Shown here piece after piece: positions 19,936 through 32,386 of a stretch of 64,000 bases of DNA. The translations under genes were made by a program, and so were the position numbers. Source of the DNA: Halichondria panicea (taxonomy: Eukaryota; Porifera; Demospongiae; Suberitida; Halichondriidae); contig NC_087389.1 in assembly GCF_963675165.1 (NCBI RefSeq), positions 2,142,001 through 2,206,000 of the forward strand, in the 5' to 3' direction. The notes below the pieces were generated by a model. The model did no database searches and had not been told where the DNA came from. It was given only the letters and a program-made list of their open reading frames with translations. The first letter of the stretch is position 1, and every line of letters begins with the position of its first letter.

Positions 19936-22900
19936 TTAATTTCTAAGTGGCTGAAACCGAGTCTTTCTGCTACTAGTGAGAGGAGTTCTTGGCAGTCTAC
20001 TCTCAGCTTTGGCTCTTGGTCCACTGGAGGCTCCATCCCCACCACTCACACTTCCGTTACGGCTGTTGCTAGGAGATGCCTTTGAAATGATGGACGGGGG
20101 GCCGGCAGCACTGCTGGGTCGTTGCTGTGTCTTTGAACGTGTCTGTACGGGTGGTGTGTACGTCGAGGAGAGAGCTGCTCTAGTCTGATAGGGGGAGCTG
20201 TGAGCGGTGGGTTGTGAGTGTGTGGTTGAAGCAGTCTTTGCAGGGGAGCCCATTTTCATCCAGGGATGATTGAGGATTTGATCAATTGAAGGTCGTTCAT
20301 CAGGACAAAATGATAGCATCCACTGAATCAGTGACTTTGCTTCTGTAGAAACACAGCAAATAGTGTTAGCAACATTCTTTGTACATGGATACCAGCTAGA
20401 GGACATTAACATGCATTAGAACATAAGGCAATGTTTTAGGAAGTTAGTACAACAAAGGAAAAGGAAGTTGTACTGTGTATTGTTGTACAAATGATTCATG
20501 GTGTTACTGGAAGGGGCGTGTACATTTTTGGAAGTTAAGTGTAAACCAACTATAGCTACACTTTACCGAAAAGAAGCCCCATAAAAAAAAAACAAGCAAG
20601 CTACTTAGTGACTGTATCACACCATTTAGTTTCTGTTGTACTACAGTGCTACACATGCAGTAACACTGTACAGTACCAACCTTGTGATAGGTCCACTTGG
20701 AATGGCAAGTGACCCGCCACAATTTCCGACTCCTTCTCAAAAGGCACATCTCCCAGTAACATGTCATAGAGGAGAATACCAAGGGACCACACAGTGGCAG
20801 GCACAGCATGGTAACGATGCTTCAACACCCACTCAGGCGGGCAGTACACACGAGTACCTGTGAAGACAACATAAAAGTACAACAAGATCAATTTTATCGC
20901 CTCATTCAAGTGATTGTGCAGCTAATTTATCCTACCAGGAGTTTATTCAATCTCTATAATAATTATTAAACTGAAATTGACGGTGTTTTGATATCAGACC
21001 ACAAAGCACGCTGTATAATTCCTACTGGATGTATCCAAACTTGCATGGGCAAATTGAGCAACTTTCACTACTAACCCACCTTCATATTCAGTGTAGATTC
21101 CATCATGCATGAATGTGCCTGACCCAAAATCGATGAGCTTGATCTGGTTATTCTTTAAGTCAATGAGAATGTTCTCGTCCTTGACATCCCTGTGAACCAC
21201 ACCCACAGACAGACAGTACTGAACTGCCTCCACTACTTGTCGAAAAAGGAATCGTGACGACCTCTCGCTAACGGTACCCTTTTGTGTGATGTAGTCAAAC
21301 ATGTCAATGTACTTCTCAGGCCGTTCCATGACTATGTAGAAGTGATCAATGTCTTCAAAGTAGTCAATCATTTTGATAATGAACTTGTGGTCAATACCAT
21401 GTAACAGGGCGATTTCTTTTGGAACAACTTGTGAGCCCATCTGAAAATATAGTAAATGGCAATACTACGTTGAGTTCAAGTATCATGATCATGTGTAATC
21501 TAATATTTGAGCACAGCTGGCATGCAAATAGAACCCATAATACACAAGGCCAAGGCCATTACTAGTCTGGTAAATGGATTACTTTGACAGAGCCTGTGCT
21601 AGGTGAACTGAGCACCACAAACAAACACATACTTAACCTTATGGTCCATTCTTTGGCAATTAATTCTAGGGCAATTAAATCACCCTAGCCTATTCTATTT
21701 CCTTATTACATTGTGAAAAGAAAGCAGTTGGGACTCTAATTTCCTCTGGTCCACAACATTGCAGGAAGGGAGGATCACAGTTTGCACACAGGAGGCCACA
21801 ATACCTCTGCTATGTGCTTATAGTCAAAATAAACCAACCACATGTACATGTACACAGGTTTGTGTATGTGTAGTAGAAACCAGTAGCAACGGACAACATT
21901 CTTGTTACCCTATATCCTAATTTCTGTGAAGGGTTTAAGCCTATTCACGTGACGTGCCCAATTTAAAAGCAAACATATTAATGATGGTTGACCATTGTTT
22001 CTCTGACATACAAACAAGGACAACCATGGTTAGTCCATGTACTATGGGTGAATAGGAATTCAGGCATTCAGCTTAAGTTCTTACAACAATAAAGGTACAG
22101 TATAAGCTCTATGAAAAATAGCCCCACATTACAGAAAATGTGTGTGCTAATCATAAATAAGCATTCGTTGCAATGCACTTGTGTGCATCCGTACAGTGCA
22201 AACTTAAGCAAGCTTCAAGGTGTGTACATGCACATAATATTATTCTATGCTCACCTTGGCCCATCCATACACTTTTGACTTGGGAATGACCTTGATTGCA
22301 ACCTAGTGGGAAATAATTATTGCAACATTATTATTAATGTTGATTCATTCTTACACAATGAGCTCTGAAACTACCATGTGTGAATTTGTAATACCAGGGA
22401 GACACCTGAAACTGAGTAATCTTGTAAGGGGCAACGTTTCCTCATCACATAGTTTACCATGGGAATGCTACTTGCTAACACGAGTTAAGAACTTGGTTAC
22501 ACTGTGAGAACAACACTAAGGCATTCAATTGTTCAACCCACACTTAATTTGGCAAAGCCTAAAAGCCACTGTAGATTAATAACTTAACCACTTAGCATTG
22601 ACAGAAATAGGTGCTTTTGGCACAGACCATTAAACACAGTTTCCATCTAGGTGGCACTCAAGAATACAGGTAAACATCTAATGAATATAGATACTCCCTT
22701 AGGCTTGGACTCTGGGGAATATGGTATGAACAGGCTCAAAAGAGGTTGCATAAGCCTGATCTCTGCTGGAGATCCTCTGACCTAACTCCCAAAAGACCAA
22801 TAGTAAATGTTGTACATTGTAGAGTGGGTAAATACTGAGTAGATCTACCACATTTGTATGTGCTTACAGAATCTCCAGACAATCTCGAGACACCAGCATA

Positions 22901-23221
22901 AACAGCTCCAAATCCTCCATTTCCTATAGTCTCGCCCAGCTGATAAAAGTCGTGCAGATTTCTTTGATCTTCCACTATAGAAAGGATAAAACAATACTGA
23001 TGTAGTTTTGCAGTGTTTCTAAATAACGAACATTCTGTCACTTTTGTAAATGGCATTGCGTAATTGCGTAATTGCTCACTTCTCTTTGTGTGGTATCTTT
23101 CTGAACAACTTGACGGCTTGCTTTCTCTGGTTTTCTCCTCAGTTCTGGAGATGGAGGAGGAAAGTCGACACTGCTTTGTAAAGTCATGCGCTAGTACGCC
23201 CAGTCGCTGAGTGAGCATCAT
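19936..23221 (-). CDS. PIM-family Ser/Thr protein kinase
   Basis: Six coding exons (23080-23221, 22868-22974, 22255-22302, 21080-21440, 20681-20857, 19936-20342) join in phase to about 413 residues; PIM1 has 313. Order of motifs: glycine loop [20 protein letters not shown] with the catalytic Lys in its own exon, hinge [15 protein letters not shown] (the PIM-type ERP insertion), catalytic loop [18 protein letters not shown] motif KLIDFGSG, then TRVYCPPEW and [18 protein letters not shown], all diagnostic of PIM kinases. The kinase ends at [14 protein letters not shown] Ser/Pro-rich tail of about 100 residues follows, which vertebrate PIMs lack. The start is the first ATG after an acceptor at 23237, so a non-coding 5' exon is likely. 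It reads in the same direction as ATRIP, 319 bp upstream of it. Which PIM paralogue it is cannot be said. Confidence 0.9.
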
Positions 23222-24084
23222 CGCAAAGTTTGAAGGTCTGAGAAATAAAATATAAATAATTATGCACATGCACAGCAGACAAAATACTCACTTACCATAC
23301 TAGCATACAAAAAATAGTTATGAACTAGGCTCAATTACCTATTGCTAAGTATTAGACTACGTTTTACAAGAGACTATTACAAGAGACTATGGCTAGCTAG
23401 CTAGGTGAGAGGGTATATAGAGCAAACAGCAGCAGCAAACATTGGGAGTCCTAAACAATGAGCACCTCGTCCCAGCTTGATAGCACATGCTTATCTTGCC
23501 CACGTACTTGTGGTTAGAGCATGTTGTGGGCATGACCTCAACGACAGCCTACATATTATTGCCTAGATACTAGATCTATACGTACATATCTAGATAGCTT
23601 TGTACACACATAAATTAACTCACCAGCTGATGAATGAAAGAACCGTGCAGTGAAAACTTCAACACCTCTTTGCACACAATTTGAAAAATTGTGTGCAACT
23701 TTTTGGCTTATAAAATCCCGCCGACCGTTACCGGATATAATTAACTGATCACACCCCCACTTACTAGCGGGCGAAAACCAGGAGGTACGACATCCGTGTG
23801 TCAAAGGGTAAACTCACATTCCTTAGGTCAAAGTTCAATTGCGTGTTACCTGCCAAACTTAAACATAAGCACTGGGCTATTTTTAGCTGCCAAAATCTGA
23901 TTTGTGCACTGTTTTATCTAGGTTATAGCTATTAGCTTAATCAACCATCGTTTCAGCTTCAAAATCTTCAGGAGGGAGGCCTGGAGTTGCTGTGAGTATC
24001 ACTTTGTTTGATGTGCTATTGAACTTTGACCTGGATATAATAAGGGATGTGGGTAGACTAAGACACGCGGATGTCGTACTTCCT

Positions 24085-24200
24085 CTGGGGGAAAACCTTT
24101 GCGAATGAGCCAAATCAGCAGAAAATTTGATTGCGTTCTGGCAAGGATCATGTGTACTTACTAGTAATAATTTAGGTTTTGCTTTTGACAGCAAAAAGAA
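24085..24200 (-). repeat. Fragment of the TACCGTATTACTAG element
   Basis: CAAATCAGCAGAAAATTTGA and GGCAAGGATCATGTGTACTT recur, inverted, in the complete element at 62811-63030. The open frame across this spot is a repeat-derived frame and not a gene. Confidence 0.7.
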
Positions 24201-24340
24201 ACAAAACAGAGGTTTTTTGTACACAACGTATAATAATTATGTATAATATAATGCAAACTCCACACTAAATCAATGCACATTCAGTACCTGCTGAAAGATA
24301 ATTATTGTGGCAAAAAAGTGAGTATAGTTCATAATTATGG

Positions 24341-26587
24341 TCAACATATTCTCCAATCACGAACACCTCTCTCCTGAACATACTTCCCATGAGGTTCAAA
24401 TTCACCTGGTGGCATTAGAGCTAAATACACAGCACTGTCTGCACCTTTATAACAATAGTGTTTAAATAATGTCAATTAAGATGATGATCCTATACCTTCT
24501 TCTACACCCAAAGGAGCAGCTTCAGTTCCCATTTGTGTCTTCACCCAACCAGGATGCACCTAGGCAACTTCTAACATAGAAACACAGAATTACAATAATT
24601 ACTTTACTGTATTTATTAGCACTCCTGGTTGATTGGCATCAGCTGTTATTTTCTCTGCAAACAGCTCAGTCAGTCGATTCACACCAATTTTGGAAACCGA
24701 GTAAGCACCATAATCTGCATTGGAAAAAATGAGGTACAGAATGTACATTAATTATTGAAGTTTTATAAAGGGCTCACCTCCATCGACAGGTGGCCAACCC
24801 TTAGTTGAATATTCTTCTTCTGTGAGTTGGCAATCTCTGCAGTAAGCATTGCAGCGTGGATAGGAAAATTCAATGCAGAACATTTATACATGCAAGTCCT
24901 CTTATGTTAAAAAACGCCACGGTTAGAGAGCGTGACTGTGAAGTGGATACTAATGGCCGTTGTACAGCTAAACTCACCCAACGTATCTGTCCATTATCGT
25001 GGTGAGTTTCTCAGTGGTCAAATCAGGAGCAAGTATCTCTTCTTGTATTTCTTTCGATACATGTGTTATACGTCCAAGACCACTCCCCATATTGACAATC
25101 CTGTTGGTGTATAGGAACAATACAATTTGTAAAACCTGTATATTGATGTACCTACTATCTGGCTGCAGTAGAGGCCAGAAAGCATTGATTACATTAAGTA
25201 CTCCATGGTAGTTAGTCATTATACTCCGATTGCCTCTATCAGCAAGTGACAATCCAGATGACTTCTATATTGAAATGATAATAATATAATAGTAGCTATG
25301 GAGGGACATTGTGACAAAAATAGATAATAAATGCTCCATGTTGATTTTAAAACGCGAGTAGAGAACGTGTATAGGAAACGCGAGTAGCCTACATACGTCT
25401 AGTAAAGGCATATAAAGAAACGCGTGTAGCCTAGGAAAAGCGTTTAGGAAATACATTGTGAGGCCCCATTCAGCTTACATGCAATATTTAAGGAATTATA
25501 CCAGGTGGGTTAAAGGAGCAAGGGTCAGAGGTAAAATCAGAGGTCAGCTGACACTGCCCTGGCCAAGGTTTTAACTGTTTGGTGTATCTCTAAGCGCGCA
25601 AGTACCTTGTGTAAAGAAGATCTTGGCCAGGCTCATAATGTACTTTTGATTTGACTCTTCCCACGTATCTGGTATTCCAATTGATATCTCAAATACAATG
25701 TGTAAGGCTTCATCTGAATGGGATCTCACAACGTATTTCCTAAACGCATTTTCTATACGCATTTACTAGACGCGTTCTCTAAGCATGCTTTTTCTACTCA
25801 CGTTTTAAAATCAACATGGACCATTAAATTTTATTCCACAAATATATATATAATTATATATCTTATAGGCGTTGTCAGTGTGTTTTTTCTACTCGTGTTT
25901 TAAAATCAACATCGAGTACTAATTTTACTACATGTACCCATTTTTGTCACAAATGGCCTCCATAAGTAGCAGCATGTACTATTGTGGTGTAAAAATCACT
26001 CTTTACTTTTTAGGTTTGCGTAGTGATTGAAGATCAACTGGATAATCCAGCAAACAATAAGTAAACTTACTCTGAACATTACTGCAGCATTGTTAATGAG
26101 GACATCCAGGCGACCAAAGCTTATCTGCACCGCTTCCTTTGCAGCCAGGATGCTCTCCTCACTGTCCACATCCAGGGGTAGGAAGACTGGCTGAAGACCC
26201 TCCGACATCAACTCCATCACAGCACTTTGACCCTTGTCCACATTGCGAGCTAGAGAAATAGTAGACAGCCAGCATTAGTACCTAACAATTTTTCGCTGGT
26301 ACCAACATTTGTATTGGTAAAAAAAAGTCAGGTTTTGAAATGGGCTCTGCAAGTATCAAATTGCCAAGGAGATAAACGTAAGTACTTGTTTATACACTTA
26401 CACACACACACACACACACCTGCAAGAAGAACTGTACCCTCAAATTTCCTGCATAGTTGCCTGACGATTTCCAGTCCTATTCCTTGATTTGCACCTGTAA
26501 CCTGTGGAAAAGCAAACAAATAAAAAATTAAATCCAATAGCACGTTCTTACGAGTGCAACTCGTGCTACTGGAGATGCTGTTGCCAT
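24341..26587 (-). CDS. Carbonyl reductase-like SDR, with a one-base frameshift in exon 7
   Basis: Nine exons (26552-26587, 26420-26501, 26071-26249, 25152-25264, 24978-25100, 24778-24836, 24608-24715, 24496-24559, 24341-24444) give about 288 residues close to carbonyl reductase 1, an NADPH-dependent cytosolic enzyme. Visible motifs: cofactor loop VTGANQGIGLEIV, then LDVLINNAAV, MGSGLGR with the catalytic Ser region, GWPPVD, YGAYSVSKIGVN (catalytic Tyr and Lys), VHPGWVKTQMG, and a CBR1-like end. All junctions agree in phase. However, exon 7 has one base too many: the TTTT run at 24659-24662 shifts the frame between NRLTELF and EKITADANQ, causing a stop soon after. Either this is a sequencing or assembly error, or the gene is freshly broken. 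It is head-to-head with OTUD5. Confidence 0.85.
25297..25964. mobile_element. MITE with GGAGG..CATT.TGACAAAAAT ends in SDR intron 3
   Basis: The left ATGGAGGGACATTGTGACAA and the right TTGTCACAAATGGCCTCCAT are inverted copies. ATGTTGATTTTAAAACGCGA and its complement recur further in (three times in total), with TAGACGCGTTCTCTA-like strings. About 668 bp, non-coding. Confidence 0.8.
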
Positions 26588-27272
26588 TGGCTCTGTCCGC
26601 TACTTTATTATACTCTGATGCCTGTACGAATTAATAATCATGTCAATCTGAGAAGAAAGGGGGAAAGAGTGGGGGATAGTGGGAGAAAGGGGAAGGAGTG
26701 GGGAAGAATTAAGAGTGGAGTGATTAGCTGCTGTCTATGGTATAACTATTAAAACAATAATATAGCTTATTTCCCCTTTGCAATTATGGCACCGGACAGG
26801 TTTCCTTGCCTCGAGCAGATCAGTCACAGTCCTAGTCTTGGAGCCAGAGGTAGAGAGTGGAGAGCTTCCGTATGTGCAGTCAAGTCTGGAGTGTCTTGTG
26901 TACGTGTGCAGTCGATCTAGTTGAGTCTATTCTCATGTACTCGGACTAGACAGTTTTTAATAGCTAGCTAGACAGCTGAGTGACCACGCCCCTTCTATCT
27001 TCAGTTCGGTCATGGGCGTGTCACACATGACTATCATGTGACAGAACTCTCAGAAACATTCTCCTCTTGCCTAGCTCCTCTTGCCTCTCTACTTGTTGTA
27101 TGTGTCTGCACGTCTGGTACATGGTAACTAGCGGAAAAATTTAAAGCACTTTGTTAGCTGTAGACTACTTTGCTGATTCCAACTAACACGTAAGAGGCTT
27201 GCTCATGTACCAATTCAGGTTAATACTGTTAAATTCAAACATGGTAATTTTTATCTATTTCTAGGTTGTGCC
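26588..27272. promoter_or_regulatory. Head-to-head intergenic region, SDR (-) and OTUD5 (+)
   Basis: 685 bp separate the two start codons. An acceptor (TTTCTAG) sits just before the OTUD5 ATG, so a 5' non-coding exon and the transcription start probably lie within this stretch. CACGTGACAGAACTCT-like and CCACGCCCC strings occur near 26980-27050, but no factor site can be assigned with confidence. Confidence 0.4.
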
Positions 27273-30200
27273 ATGACTATTCTACCCAAGAAAAAGCCAA
27301 CTGAGTCTGAGAGTGGTTCAGACAATGACAGCAACAACAGCTCCAGCTCTCACACAGCTGCTGGTCATGTGGTGGACCCTCTACCTGATGACGGTACCTA
27401 CCACAGCCCAGAGGGGTACTTCCATCGTAGGTGAGTGCCCTTCGTACTAAATTGGGAAAACTTTGTACAAAAACTAAATGATGCCATAATACCGTATTCT
27501 ACCGAGATTACGCCCACCCTAATTGCATGCAGCTACTGGTAGGATGGGCTTAATTTCGAAAACAGTAGTTTTACTCGAAATTAAGCCCAGGCAAACACCA
27601 TCCAAGTGTTCGCCTCGAAATTATGCCCACTCATTAAAAACTTAAGTATTTCTGTCTGCGCCTAGTACGTCTGAGGCCTGCCAGCTCTTGAAATACAATG
27701 CATACAGCAATGGTAATGCATGAGTAAAGTAGCTAGGTATAAAGAAAAGTATGCCAGTAAAGTTTGCATCGGAACTTGTCACTGTCAGAGAGTTTGTCCT
27801 TGTCTGCAAATAGGAGCATTGGATCTAGCTATTTCTAGATATCTTCAGCAGCTTATAAGAAACTGTTCAACCTTTTCTTGACGACTGCTCACTGACAAAA
27901 TAATGCATCACTTCCTGGTGGGCGTATTCTCGAGGCAAATTAGCCTAGGCACGAACTTTCACTCAAAAGTGGGGGGGGGGGTGTAATTTCGGACATAGGC
28001 GTATAGTACGATATAATGATTGGTCCAAATGTCGCACATTATTTTAGGGCAACTAATAAGCATGGTGTGTTGTGTTTGTCAGAGGTCCGTTAAGTACTAC
28101 AAAGGTTTGTGTAATTCGAAGCCATTTCTGACAAATAGTACTGGCTAACCTAAAGGAGGTCTGTATACTCACGTGAATGACTAGACTTGGCATTGTTGCA
28201 TTGTTGGTAAATTAAGGATTGCCTGTGCCCCCCTCCAGTAGGTACGACCTGAGTTGCAGTAGTGGTGAGTCGTCCCCAGAGCTCTCTCCCCTCAACAAAA
28301 GGGCTGGCTATAGACCATCCTCAACAAACGCTGCTGCCACTCGCGCCAAGAAGCCTCCCCTTGATGCAAGCCCAGGCTATAACAGCTCTGAAGAGTACGA
28401 TGGACCTCACGGCAGATACACTTATCTCGATCCAGAGGTTTGTTTAGGCATTCGTTTAAAGAAAATACAGTAGTCTAGACATACATAATTATGTACGCAA
28501 TGCTGTTTGGTGGAGATAATATCATAGGAGTTGTATATAAATAATGTGTTTTGTTAGATATCTTGTTTCTGCTGCAGAGAGAATGTCAGTTTGAGCAAGC
28601 CTTGAAAAGTACAACTGGGATGGTCATCAAGAAGATGAGACCTGACGGGGCATGTTTGTTTAGAGCAGTCGGTGAGTGCTCTGACTTACAGTAGTGTGTA
28701 GTCTACAGTACATGCACACATGGCAGAGCCTTCCTTTTTTTTTTTTTTATTCACTAGCTATAATAGGAGCAAATGAGGGGATCTCATGTGCTCCTGGCTA
28801 TAATAATAGTATCTTTGATCATAATTACTTCCTAGCCTCTACACAGGCTCTCCTTTTTCTGTTCTTTATCACAATCGTTCAATAAGATAAAATACTGTAT
28901 TAATCGTTCAATGACGGTATTAATTGGAGGAATAAAGAAAGAAATAGACGTAGAGTTAGGAAAAAGGAGAGCCTGTATCGGGAAGTCGCGTGAGGGTAGA
29001 AGGGTGGTAGAAGGGTGAAAATGAGCGTGGGCATGCTGAGCTAGAGATGTTGGACTGTCCACGCAGAGATCTATGGCTAATAAAACTTTGCCTGAAGCAA
29101 GCTGGACATGGACTTGGAACTGGAAGTTTGCAAGCACTATAGCTAGCTATACCTTAGGCTTAGCTAGATGATCTACTAGTCTAGATTGTATTTGTGTGTT
29201 CAGATTCTATCAGACTATCACCTTTTCTTGTGTCTTTCTACATGCCATAGTCTATAGTATAGATTAGTCATCATTATCATATAGCAGGTAGCTACTGCCA
29301 CCAGAGCTGGACACACTGGTTCTCTGATCTGACTTGCAGCACAGCTTGGTGGTTGTCTCAGTACAGTTTTATTAACTCTGAATGCGTGGGAGAATACTTT
29401 ACATCACGATTGTGGGCTACATATCGCCCACGTTCATAAAAATCCGTGCGGATCACGTGATTTCCCAAACCAGGCCTTACTTTTTTCTTAACTGTACGCC
29501 TATTTCTTTCTTTGCTGTGACAACAGCAAGAAAAAGTAAGGCCTGGGAACGAGGCTAATTACTTCCCTGGAATTGATTGGGGATATAATATTATTGGTTA
29601 TAATTATATTGCTATATATACTGTTTAGGAGGTATCTATGGGAATTATAAAACATAATTATTGCTCTGATGTTGTTTTCAGGCTGTGTTATTATTATAGA
29701 ATGCTATGTGTTTTGGTGATATACGCTGTGTTAAATGCTTGCAGCTGACCAAGTGTATGGCGACCAGGAGATGCAGTCTGTAGTCAGGAACCATTGCATG
29801 GACTACATGGTAAGCATCCTATCTATTAACACCTACTCTGCGTGAGTCCATTTCTATTCTTGCTGGTTTAGGCTGCATGACCAATGACAGATACATTACA
29901 CTTGTAATAGCAATTGAGCATGATTTCAATCTTTGTGTCAGTTTCATTGTCATTCTTTGTAGATGAAGAATGCTGACTACTTCTCCCAGTTTATTACTGA
30001 AGAAGATTTTGAACACTATGTGAATAGGAAGCGCTCAGACAAGTGCTATGGTAACAACATTGAGATGCAGGCCATGGCAGAGATGTACAACAGAGCAATC
30101 GAAGTTTATCAGTACTCTACAGGTACAGGAGCTATTCTCTAGTTGCAGTATAATAGTGTTAGGCAAAGGTACACACAGCCTGTACGTCTCATAGTTTACA

Positions 30201-32386
30201 CTGGTTTATATAATAATTTTGCTACACGCATACACAAATGCGATTGCAGAGCCAATCAACATATTCTTTGGTGTGTACAAGACAGACAATGCCCCGATCA
30301 GACTGAGCTATCACGGCAGGATTCACTACAACTCTGTTGTGGACCCTTGTCAAGCCACCATTGGAGTAGGATTGGGGCTGGCTGGATTCACACCAGGGGT
30401 GGGTGTGTGTGTGTGTAGCATTATGTTTCAGTATAAATTAGAGTGCTTAAATTCTTGTGTGTACATGTGTTATTGGCTGACTGTAATCCCAACCTTGAAA
30501 AGTGCATTCTATTGACTAAACATGTTTCTGTACCATACAGCTTGCTGACAAGAACCTTCTCAAGGATGCTACTAAGGAGTCTGAAACCGTGCACATTGAG
30601 CAGGTATCGAAAGAACAACAAACTTCTCTTTTGATTATGACCCGTAGTTTGTCTATAGCCTTGTTCTAAATGTAGTTGTCAAAAGTGGAAGTACATGCAT
30701 GCATGCTAGTTTTATTGTGCACTGTATGCAGGCAATGTTGGAGGACAAAATGCGCAGTACTGACTGGGAGACCACGTATGATGCTTTGGAGGAGGCAGTG
30801 GCTAGGGAATCCTATCTATCCTGGCTCAGAGAAAACGAACAAAGGGGATTAAATGGCACTCAGGTATGGACTGAGCTTTTGTGTACAAGTTTGTAGGAAC
30901 TGAATTTTACTTTGTGTGCTTGTACGTGCAACTTAGCTACCGTTTCACCTTCTGTCCCTACTCAAAGTCATTTACAGAATCGTTCAATTTCTGATGACAT
31001 AGTGTATGATTCCCAAAATTTCTTTTTTTCTGTACAGTCAACATCTGCATCAAGCCGTGGTACGTCCTCTCGTCACCCTACTCTTCCCCCTCCAATCACA
31101 GCGACATCTTCAGCTTCTCAGTCCACACCAGGCACCCCTCCACATTCAAGCACAGATGTCAGCTCCCCTAATGCCACTAAGTCCGTTACAGTCAAGCGAG
31201 GATCTTCTCATAAGAATCTTCAATCTGACAAAACCACTAAACTTGGCAAGTCTCATTCGGCAGTGTTCCACTCTTCGGATTATCGCGCTCCTCGTAGAGC
31301 CATCCCATCCCCTCCTGGGAGTTTCTCCTATCGTAGTTCTTCTGGTAATGGCTCTGTGCGCGGCTCCCCATACCACTCCCCTCGAGATTCACCCAGGAAT
31401 GGATCGTTGAGGGGGTCTGCAAGAAACTCACCCAAAGGTGGGTCACCGAGAACTTCAGCTCATAACTCCCCTCGATCTTCTGTGTCAAACAGTCCCTCCC
31501 CTCCGCCATCTTTAATCACTGCTGTGAGCTATACCAGTGGAGGGAGTGCACCATCTTCACCACAAGAATTGGTACCTCGACGTTCAAAACCTAACAGTCC
31601 CAAGCAAGAGTCTCCCAGGTCTGGACCAACAACTCCTCTAACTAGAAGATCTCCTGTTGATACCAATGAGGGGCATCCAACTTCCGCAGGCTCACAAACG
31701 CCACCACTCAACCTTGATTTTGAGTCCGGACAAGTTGTCAGTCAATTGCCTTTTGAGTACAGCTCATTTCTCGATCTTCCACCATCTGCACTTGGTAAGT
31801 GAATCATAGATAGAAAAGAAGAGGGATTGGAAACAGAAGTACCCTCGAAGTATTATCCGTGTATCTCCGCAGTTTTACAGGCAGCAAACAATTCTTGTGA
31901 ATTATTCATGTTAGCCTTCCATGTTAAAAGAAAGCAAAACAATTCTCGTAAGAGCAGTTCTGCTGCTAAACATCAACTTTCATCTAGACCATTTGGGACA
32001 CAGCATACTACTTAGTTACACAGCCTTAGTTATATCATAGGTACTATAGGAATACAAGCATGAAGAGGCGCTCTGTGTACCTCTAGCTCTTCTCGACAAT
32101 CGAGATTTTATTCATTTCCAAATGATACCTGCCATCAGGGGGCATGTGATCAGTAATACAAGAATGTTCCCAGAGCCACTTCATTGTAAAATATCACGTG
32201 AATCGCTTCTGTTTCCAATCCCTCTTCTATTCAATCATAGAATGTACCAATGTGTGATCCTCTTTCTGCTGTACAGGCCTCTCTGAGTGGGAAGATGACA
32301 GAGTACTGGCTGCAGTTTTGGCTGCATCCCAACAAGAATACATCGACAGTTTAAAAAGAACCTCTAGAGGGGCTGAGGGCTTATAG
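27273..32386 (+). CDS. OTUD5: OTU-domain deubiquitinase OTUD5 (DUBA)
   Basis: Ten exons (27273-27430, 28239-28437, 28578-28671, 29745-29809, 29963-30122, 30250-30398, 30541-30603, 30732-30863, 31038-31794, 32277-32386) join in phase to 628 residues. The protein starts MTILPKKKP exactly like human OTUD5. It has the [10 protein letters not shown] segment, the catalytic Asp/Cys loop [33 protein letters not shown], and the catalytic His loop [10 protein letters not shown]. The C-terminal helix GLSEWEDD ... [12 protein letters not shown] matches the ubiquitin-interacting region of OTUD5. Human OTUD5 cleaves K48/K63 ubiquitin chains. Exon 9 adds a long Ser/Pro-rich linker (repeated NSPRSS-like units). 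Intron 1 and intron 9 each hold a MITE. Positions of Cys and His are intact, so the enzyme should be active. Confidence 0.94.
27490..28013. mobile_element. MITE, TACCGTATTCTACCGAGATT type, in OTUD5 intron 1
   Basis: The left end is TACCGTATTCTACCGAGATT; the right end, read in reverse, is TATCGTACTATACGCC followed by CCGAAATTACACCC. The interior repeats CGAAATTAAGCCC and CGAAATTATGCCC. About 524 bp with a G-run near 27971-27981. Non-coding. Confidence 0.7.
28836..28990. repeat. Short interspersed inverted repeat, also at 52340-52500
   Basis: CAGGCTCTCCTTTTTCTGTT at the left and AAAAAGGAGAGCCTG at the right are inverted, with AATTGGAGGAATAAAGAAAG between. A related copy lies in the last QARS intron (GCCTTCCTTTTTCTGTTC and AATTGGAGGAACAAAGAAAG). 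Non-coding, in OTUD5 intron 3. Confidence 0.65.
31811..32232. mobile_element. MITE, GGATTGGAAACGGAAGT family, copy 2, 9-bp target duplication
   Basis: It starts TAGAAAAGAAGAGGGATTGG and ends CCAATCCCTCTTCTATTC. AATCATAGA is repeated on both sides (31802-31810 and 32233-32241). It landed eight bases into OTUD5 intron 9, leaving the donor intact. A 9-bp duplication fits Mutator-like cut-and-paste elements. Confidence 0.88.

Noticed and set aside
23937..24224. 95-residue frame on the minus strand
   Set aside because: Part of it recurs in the 62811-63030 element, so it is repeat sequence and not a gene.
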